NCBI RefSeq assembly: GCF_014202075.1
Contig: NZ_JACHFZ010000004.1
Location: 335,683-399,682 of the forward strand
Source: Brevundimonas basaltis
Lineage (GTDB): Bacteria; Pseudomonadota; Alphaproteobacteria; Caulobacterales; Caulobacteraceae
Direction: 5' to 3'
Length of the DNA stretch: 64,000 nucleotides
A program made the translations under genes and the position numbers. Every line of letters begins with the position of its first letter. Within the stretch, counting starts at the first letter, position 1. Below are positions 56,986 through 64,000 of this stretch, in pieces. The notes beneath the pieces are model-generated. The model was not told where the DNA came from and ran no database searches. It saw nothing but the letters and a program-made list of their open reading frames with translations.

Positions 56986-57729
56986 GGCCGGCGGCGGCCC
57001 TGGCCGCCTGCGCCCTCCTGACGGCCTGCGCGACCGCCGGGGTTCCGTCGCCGGCCCCGACACCGCAGGGCTATCTGACCGGCGAACAGATCGCGCGCGT
57101 CGCGACCCTCATCCCGGACACGATCCTGATCGACGGCGCAGGAAATCCGGTCGAACCCGGCACTGACCGTTGGTGGATGGCCATCGCTCACGCCGAGATC
57201 CGCCCGCCCGAGGCCGCCCAACATTTCGACTGCGCCCTTGGAACGCGGCTGGCGGCCCGCCCCCGGCCGGCGCTGCGGCGTCTCATGGGCCGCCTGCTGG
57301 CCGACGCCGATTCCCTGACGCGAGAGGCGTCCAGACTGCACGGCCCCCATCCGCGCCCGATCGCCGTCCACCGGGGGCTTGAACCGTGCCAGCGGGTCAG
57401 CCCGGAGGTGCGCGACAGTCCCTCCTACCCGGCCGCCGGCGCCGTGGCGGGGACCCTCTACGGCGAGACCTTCGCCGCTCTCGCGCCGGACCGTGCCGGC
57501 CAGACACGGCGCATCGGGCGGGAGATCGGCTCCAGCCGCATCGTCTGCCGGATGAACAGCGAACAGGACGTCCACGCCGGCGAGCGGGGGGGCCGTGAAC
57601 TATACTCGTTGATCGTCACCTCGGCCGAATTCCAGGCCGATCTCGAAGCCGCCCGCGCCGAGGTCGCCGCCGCCCGCGCGGAGGGTCTGACGAATCCCTC
57701 GTGCGCGGCCGAACGGCGGGCCCTCGGAC

Positions 57730-57749
<20 letters not shown>
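56982..57749 (+). CDS. Degenerate class A acid phosphatase (PAP2-like) lipoprotein
   Basis: 255 residues with a lipobox (ACALLTAC, Cys about 16). The core resembles class A acid phosphatases: RLHGPHPRP for the K-x6-RP motif, SYPAAGAVAGTLYGETFA for SYPSGHT, and SRIVCRMNSEQDVHAGERGG for SRVICGYHWQSDV. Both catalytic histidines are replaced (SGH by AAG, the second His by Asn) and the lead Lys is Arg. So phosphatase activity is unlikely. GTG start overlaps the preceding stop; convergent overlap with aguB by 20 bp. Confidence 0.7.
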
Positions 57750-58601
<852 letters not shown>

Positions 58602-58602
<1 letters not shown>

Positions 58603-59603
58603 CAGGCAGGCTCCTGCTGGGAGATGCAGTGGAAGGATCCGCCGCCGGAGAGGATGGCGAGCGAGGGAAGAGAAATGATCTCACGGTCGGGCAAGACCGT
58701 CTTCAGACCTTGGCAGACGAGGTCGGCGGCCCGTTCGTCGCCGTAGGTCGGCACGATGACCGCCCCGTTGGCGATGAGGAAATTCATGTGGCTGGCGGGG
58801 ATCGGCTTCTCGTCCTCGTCCAGCACCAGTCCCGGCGACGGCAGGGGCAGGACGCGGATCGGGCGGCCTCCCGCATCAGTCATCTCCGACAAGGCGCGAG
58901 CCACCTCCGCATAGACGTCGTCATTCGGATCGCCGCGGCCCCAGGCGACTGGACAGGCGACAACGCCCGGCGCGACGAAGCGCGCCAGGTTGTCGACATG
59001 GCCGTCGGTATGGTCGTTGAGCAGGCCGTCGCCCAGCCACAGCACCTTGCGGGCGCCGAGCGAGTCCGCCAGCGCGGCCTCGGCCTTGTCTTCCGTCCAG
59101 TCGGGGTTGCGGTTCGGGTTGAGCAGGCACTGTCGGGTGGTCAGGATCGTGCCCTGCCCGTCATGGTCCAGCGCCCCGCCCTCGAGAATGAAGTCGTGGC
59201 GGTCCAGCGGCGTGGCCGACGCCGCGCCGATCTGGGTCGCGACCGTGTCGTCATGCTCGAGTTCGAATTTGCCGCCCCAGCCGTTGAAGCGGAAGGCGGC
59301 CGCCCGGGCCGAACCCGCGCCGAAGATCGGTCCTGTGTCGCGCAGCCAGATGTCTCCGAACCGGCCATCAACGACCTCGACCCCGTCGACGCCGGCGAAG
59401 CGGGCGCGGGCGTCGGCGAGCGCCTCGTCCTTGCCGACCAGCAGCCTCACCAGTTCGCGGCCGGGACCGGCCAGGGCGCGCACCAGCGCCTCGACCTCGG
59501 CCTGGGCCGGGTCGAGATTCTCCTCCCACAGCTCGCCATGGCTTGGCCAGCCGACCCACATGGCGCGGTGCGGCGCCCATTCGGCGGGGACGGGGGTGGT
59601 CAT
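58602..59603 (-). CDS. aguA: Agmatine deiminase
   Basis: 333-residue guanidino-group deiminase converting agmatine to N-carbamoylputrescine. Catalytic residues lie in GDIWLRDTGP, the HTDGHVDN motif, and Cys326 of GGGSFHCIS. AguB follows in an ATGA overlap. Arginine decarboxylase is not in this window. Confidence 0.95.
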
Positions 59604-59700
59604 CGGTGGGATGTCCTCGGACGGCGGCGGGGGAACCGCGCCAGATAGACACGGGACGCCTCGACTTCAACACGCCCGGGCCGTGAAGGCCCCGGACGCA

Positions 59701-59731
59701 GAAAGGGCGGCCCGTCTCCGGACCGCCCTTC
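59701..59731 (-). terminator. Terminator of the TonB-receptor gene
   Basis: On the minus strand GGGCGGTCCGG and its partner GGGCCGCCC fold into a stem followed by TTTCT, 25 bp after the receptor stop. Confidence 0.8.
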
Positions 59732-59755
59732 CCGGCGTTTGTGATGGGAACCGGC

Positions 59756-62272
59756 TTAGAAGCTGGTGCCCAGCGAGATCACCGCGGTGCGCGGCGCGCC
59801 CAGCGAGCCGGTGCGGTTGCCGGTGGTGCTGGTCGAGATGTTGCCGAGGTATTCTTCCTCGAAGATGTTGGTGACGTTCAGTTGGACATAGGCGTTGCGA
59901 ATGCCGAACGTGCGCGTCAGGTCGTAGCGGGCGTCGATGTCAAACACCGTGTAGCTGTCGAAAGATTCGCTGTTCACGTCGTTAGTGAAGCGGTCATCGA
60001 CGAACTTGCCCTGGAAGCCAATCGACAGGTCCTGCGTCGGCTGCCAGTCGATGCGGCCCGAATAGGTCCACATCGGCGTCTCGACCAGCTTCTTGCCGGC
60101 GGTCGGCAGGAAGACGCCGGGGGCGGTTTCCAGATCGTCCTGAACCTCGCTCGTGTTGTACGAGGCCGAAGCGTAGACCGTCAGCTGTTCCGACACCTCG
60201 TAGCCGATTTGGGCGTCGACGCCGCTCTGCTCCACCGCGCCAAGGTTGCGGTCGATGAACTCGCCAAAGAAGGGCGACAGCGGATCGTTATCCCGCGAGG
60301 ACACGATGCGATTGTCGTAGTCCGTCCACCACAGCGCGATCGAGGCCACGGTCCGGTCGTTGCGGAAGCGGTAGCCGAGGTCGGTCGACTTGGTGGTTTC
60401 CGGCTGGACGGTCGAGAAGTCGAGCTCGCCGGTCGTCCTGTCGCGGATCGGTTGATAGAGGTTGTCGGTCCGCGGAACCGAGATGCCCTCGGCATAGCTG
60501 GCGTAGACGCTGTGGCCTTGGGCGAAGCGGTACACGACGCCCGCGTTCGGCAGGACGTCCTCGTACTTGATCTCGGCCGAATAGGGCGCGATCCACGACG
60601 TCGTGCCGGTCGACGGGAAGCGGAAGTTGCCGGTGATCACCGGATCCGGCGTCGGAGTTTCGGTGGTGCAGCGCACCGTCGAACGACCGTTCTGCGAGTA
60701 GCAGTACTGGTTCAGCTCGCGAACGAAGAACGGCGCGCGGGCGCCGATGTTGACGGTGACGGCGTCTTCGAAGAAGTCACCGCGGTACTCGAGGGCGATC
60801 TGGTTCAGCTGGGCGATCGAGAACCGGTCACGGCCGCGGTACCAGGAGCCGTCCACGCCGTAGACGCGATCGTCCGGGCTGCCCCAGCGCTCCTGTCCGC
60901 CAAACACATTCAGCGGCTCGCTGGTGCGATCGAAGCGGGTCGCCTCGCCGGTCTGGCGATGACGGCCGTAGTCGAGGGTGTAGGCGGCGCGCAGGCGATG
61001 GTCGTCGTTCAGGTCCCAGATCAGCGAGCTGATGATGCCGTAGCGGTGGGTATTGGTGGTGTTGGGCGTATAGAGGCCGACGTTGTCGAGCACGTCGCCG
61101 TCGCCGTTCAGGTCCACACCCGGCCCGCCGGTGTTGCCGCCGGCCAGATCGAGACGGTCGTCACGTTCCTGCACGAGGGTGAAGCCGCCGCCGTTCGCGA
61201 CCACGTACTGGAACGAGGGGTCGAAGGTGAAACGCAGGCTGTCGGTCAGGCCGTAGCTGAACTGGCCGCGAATGTTGCCCGTGTTCGACGGGTTGATGCG
61301 CAAGCCGTGATAGTTGGTGCAGCTTCCCATCGCCACGGTCCCGTCCGACAGGATGCGGGTCGACTGGGTGGCTTCGTTCTGGGTCGTGCCGTTGACGCCG
61401 ACCGGACGGATGCAGGCGATGTCGTTCTCGAGGTAGTTGCCGCTCTCGAACTGGGCCTTGTTGATGAAGTTGTTGTAGAAATCGTTGCGGTTGACGTTCC
61501 AGTTGAACGCCACGCTGGCGAAGTCGCCGTCGCCGAGGTCCTGGTGCAGCTTGCCGTTGAACTGCTTCTTCTCAAGCTCGCCCGGGCCCTTGAACTTGTC
61601 GTAGCCGGTGTAGGAGGCGGTCACATAGCCGGTGGTGCCCCACGGGCCGAAGGCGCCTACGTCGGCGCGGGCGAAGACGCGACGGTAGTTGAACTCGCCG
61701 GCCGAGATGTTGAACTGGAAGCCGGGGTCCTCGAGCGGACGGGCCGAGGTGTAGTTGATGGTGCCGCCGGTGGCCGAGGCGGTCGGGCTGTCGACGTCGG
61801 TGGTGCCCTGGTTGACCGAGGCGCGCGAGATCAGTTCCGGATCCAGCTGCTGGTTGGTGTAGGTGGCGTAGTTGCCGGTGTCGTTCAGCGGCACGCCGTC
61901 GAAGGTCAGCGAGACGCGGTTGCCGTCAAAGCCACGCATGCGGATGTTGCCGCCCGAGTTGCCGTACGGGTCGGCGTTGACGAAGTTCAGGCCCGGGACG
62001 AGGTTCAGGGTCTGAAGGATCGTCTGACCGGGGCTTTGGGTCTCGATGTATTCCTGGGTGATCGTCGAGCGGGTCTTGGCGACCGTTTCGGCGGCGATCG
62101 TGCCCTCGATGGTGAACGGGCCCCGCGCGCCGGTGACGACGATGGATTCGACTTCCGTGGCTTCCGTCGCGACCGTGCCGGACGATTGGGCGGAAGCGGC
62201 GCCAGCCGCCAGGAAGCCGGTAAACAGGGCGGTCGTCGCCCAGAACACGCGTTTGCGGTTCGTCATTGTCAT
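59756..62272 (-). CDS. TonB-dependent outer-membrane receptor
   Basis: 838 residues: signal peptide (about 1-28), TonB-box-like segment near ESIVVTGARG, plug domain (about 50-165, with IETQSPGQTILQTLNLVPGLNFVNADPYGNSGGNIRMRGFDGNRVSLTFDGVPLNDTG) and a 22-strand beta barrel ending in the C-terminal Phe (AVISLGTSF). Ligand unknown. A strong PHO box lies upstream, so induction under phosphate limitation is likely. No transporter genes adjoin it. Confidence 0.92.
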   Translation of the reverse strand: MTMTNRKRVFWATTALFTGFLAAGAASAQSSGTVATEATEVESIVVTGARGPFTIEGTIAAETVAKTRSTITQEYIETQSPGQTILQTLNLVPGLNFVNADPYGNSGGNIRMRGFDGNRVSLTFDGVPLNDTGNYATYTNQQLDPELISRASVNQGTTDVDSPTASATGGTINYTSARPLEDPGFQFNISAGEFNYRRVFARADVGAFGPWGTTGYVTASYTGYDKFKGPGELEKKQFNGKLHQDLGDGDFASVAFNWNVNRNDFYNNFINKAQFESGNYLENDIACIRPVGVNGTTQNEATQSTRILSDGTVAMGSCTNYHGLRINPSNTGNIRGQFSYGLTDSLRFTFDPSFQYVVANGGGFTLVQERDDRLDLAGGNTGGPGVDLNGDGDVLDNVGLYTPNTTNTHRYGIISSLIWDLNDDHRLRAAYTLDYGRHRQTGEATRFDRTSEPLNVFGGQERWGSPDDRVYGVDGSWYRGRDRFSIAQLNQIALEYRGDFFEDAVTVNIGARAPFFVRELNQYCYSQNGRSTVRCTTETPTPDPVITGNFRFPSTGTTSWIAPYSAEIKYEDVLPNAGVVYRFAQGHSVYASYAEGISVPRTDNLYQPIRDRTTGELDFSTVQPETTKSTDLGYRFRNDRTVASIALWWTDYDNRIVSSRDNDPLSPFFGEFIDRNLGAVEQSGVDAQIGYEVSEQLTVYASASYNTSEVQDDLETAPGVFLPTAGKKLVETPMWTYSGRIDWQPTQDLSIGFQGKFVDDRFTNDVNSESFDSYTVFDIDARYDLTRTFGIRNAYVQLNVTNIFEEEYLGNISTSTTGNRTGSLGAPRTAVISLGTSF

Positions 62273-62378
62273 CTATCCCCGATGAAGAAAGAGCGCGTGC
62301 GCTCGGCGACCGGCCTGGGCCGGCTGGAAAAATCCCGCTCCCTCTACGGGCCCCGTCGGAAAGTGGGACGACATTCAT

Positions 62379-62396
62379 GTGACAGTGATATGACAG
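62379..62396 (-). promoter_or_regulatory. PHO box upstream of the TonB-dependent receptor
   Basis: On the minus strand CTGTCATATCACTGTCAC, two direct 7-mers CTGTCAT and CTGTCAC spaced by 4 bp, matches the PhoB-binding consensus almost perfectly. It lies 107 bp upstream of the receptor start, pointing toward it. PhoB should activate the receptor under phosphate starvation. Confidence 0.85.
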
Positions 62397-62461
62397 CCCG
62401 ACCCGGTGGCGCGGGAGACACAGTGCTGTGGGTGGCAAGACTGTGGATAGCTTGACCGACT

Positions 62462-63094
62462 CTAGGCCGGCGCGCCGCCCCAGACAGCCCTCAAACGCTC
62501 AGCCCGCCCGCAGAACCGGCTGTAAGCGGCATACCGGACCGGATTGCGCCGGGCGAAGTCCTGGTGGGAGACCTCGGCGGGCCAGAACCGGGCCGCGTCC
62601 CGGACCGGGGTGACGAAACGCGCTGCCCCAAGCCGAGCGGCCGCGGCCCGGCGGGAGGCCTCTGCCGCCGGTCTCTGCGCGGGACTGGCGAACACGGCGG
62701 TCGCATAGGAAGGACCCTGATCGCAGAACTGCCCATCCGGATCGGTCGGATCGATGGTCAGCCAGAATCGGTCGACCAGCTGCCGGTAGCTGATCCGGCT
62801 CGGATCATAGGTCACCTGCACGGCTTCAAGATGGCCCGTCCGGCCGCGCACGACCTGTTCGTAGGTCGGACGGCTCGTGGCGCCGCCGGCGAAACCCGAC
62901 ACCGCCGCCACCACGCCCGGGATGGCCTCGAAATTGGCTTCCACCGACCAGAAGCAGCCGCCGGCGAAGATGGCCGTTTCGCGCCGGCCGCTATCGCTGG
63001 CCTGACCGACGGCCGGCGCGCTCGCGGCCGGTTCTCCGGGCGAGCAGGCGGAGAGGGCGAGAATGACCAGGCTGAGTGTCGGACGGTTGGGCAT
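62462..63094 (-). CDS. msrA: Lipoprotein peptide-methionine (S)-S-oxide reductase
   Basis: 210 residues. Lipobox ALSAC (Cys17), a short linker, then the MsrA domain with the catalytic Cys47 in AGGCFWSVEANFEAIPGV, and VVAAVSGFAGGATSRPTYEQVVRGRTGHLEAVQVTYDP, SYRQLVDRFW. Two more cysteines (in GQFCDQG and SRFCGR) may recycle it. Exported anchoring points to repair of envelope proteins. Start at ATG 63094 with GGAGGG upstream. Confidence 0.9.
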   Translation of the reverse strand: MPNRPTLSLVILALSACSPGEPAASAPAVGQASDSGRRETAIFAGGCFWSVEANFEAIPGVVAAVSGFAGGATSRPTYEQVVRGRTGHLEAVQVTYDPSRISYRQLVDRFWLTIDPTDPDGQFCDQGPSYATAVFASPAQRPAAEASRRAAAARLGAARFVTPVRDAARFWPAEVSHQDFARRNPVRYAAYSRFCGRAERLRAVWGGAPA

Positions 63095-63165
63095 CGGGCC
63101 CTCCAGGCGGGCGAACTGTCCCTGCATACGGACGCCGGTCCGGAATGGTTTCACCCGATGGCCGG

Positions 63166-63206
63166 ACAAAACAAAACCGCCGGCCCCGTGAGAGGGACCG
63201 GCGGCT
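63166..63206 (-). terminator. Terminator of the OmpA-family gene
   Basis: On the minus strand GCCGCCGGTCCC and GGGGCCGGCGG form a stem followed by TTTTGTTTTG, 54 bp after the OmpA stop. Confidence 0.85.
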
Positions 63207-63259
63207 CTGTCATTCGCCGTGCCCGTGCCGACCCGAAGGTCGGAACGGTCGATATCAAC

Positions 63260-64000
<741 letters not shown>

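Noticed and set aside
59741..62455. A 904-codon open frame on the plus strand
   Set aside because: It is antisense to the TonB-dependent receptor; composition is that of a GC-rich shadow frame, with no motifs.

Overview
The window is chromosomal DNA of a high-GC alphaproteobacterium of the Caulobacterales, most likely Brevundimonas or a close relative. The reasons are: about 70% GC with dense gene packing; an FzlA-type GST-fold cell-division protein next to queG; an imuA-imuB-dnaE2 mutasome behind an alphaproteobacterial GTTC-N7-GTTC LexA box; CtrA-like TTAA-N7-TTAAC sites; the lptC-lptA-lptB / rpoN-hpf-ptsN neighbourhood; and a TonB-dependent receptor plus an OmpA protein. The genus is an inference.

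Layout. 1-5.4 kb: 3' part of a hybrid histidine kinase, D-cysteine desulfhydrase, a short BLUF photoreceptor, then TetR with a TIGR02587/TIGR02588 membrane pair. 5.4-7.5 kb: TPP riboswitch and thiC. 7.5-9.2 kb: a lower-GC two-gene island with a HipA-like kinase lacking its N-terminal subdomain and a partner joining a HipA-N-terminus-like region to a HIRAN domain. 9.3-12.3 kb: DsbA/FrnE-like oxidoreductase, an orphan HTH protein, hppD and a small membrane protein. 12.3-17.8 kb: the SOS mutasome imuA-imuB-dnaE2. 18.2-23.6 kb: mscL, ihfB, rpsA, cmk, aroA and a FYDLN-acid protein. 23.7-26.1 kb: tRNA-Ala(GGC), Hsp20, DUF1150, ptsN, hpf. 26.5-33.3 kb: rpoN, three inserted genes (lipoprotein, M20 peptidase, DUF4279), lptB, lptA, lptC, an RNase D-like exonuclease, tRNA-Leu(CAG). 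33.4-43.4 kb: NDUFA9-like SDR, uppP, a degenerate HTH-citrate synthase, CDF transporter, fzlA, queG, NlpC/P60, M17 peptidase, TPR protein, IscU-like scaffold, yidD. 43.4-49.1 kb: thrS and a phosphonate-type ABC operon (phnC, phnD, and a natural PhnD-PhnE fusion). 49.2-53.3 kb: DUF2254 protein and M16 peptidase. 53.5-59.6 kb: polyamine genes (ornithine decarboxylase, deoxyhypusine/homospermidine synthase-like, aguB, aguA) with three small unknown or degenerate genes between. 59.7-64 kb: TonB-dependent receptor with a PHO box, lipoprotein MsrA, and an OmpA-family protein cut by the window end.

Most of the window is core housekeeping sequence. The accessory parts are the HipA/HIRAN island (7.5-9.2 kb), the insert between rpoN and lptB (28.0-30.5 kb), and several palindromic intergenic elements of 136-168 bp. 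The best candidate for a little-described system is the split HipA-like kinase / HIRAN pair. The PhnD-PhnE fusion with a second PhnD, and the PHO-box TonB receptor, are the next most interesting. No rRNA, IS element, integrase or CRISPR array was seen.
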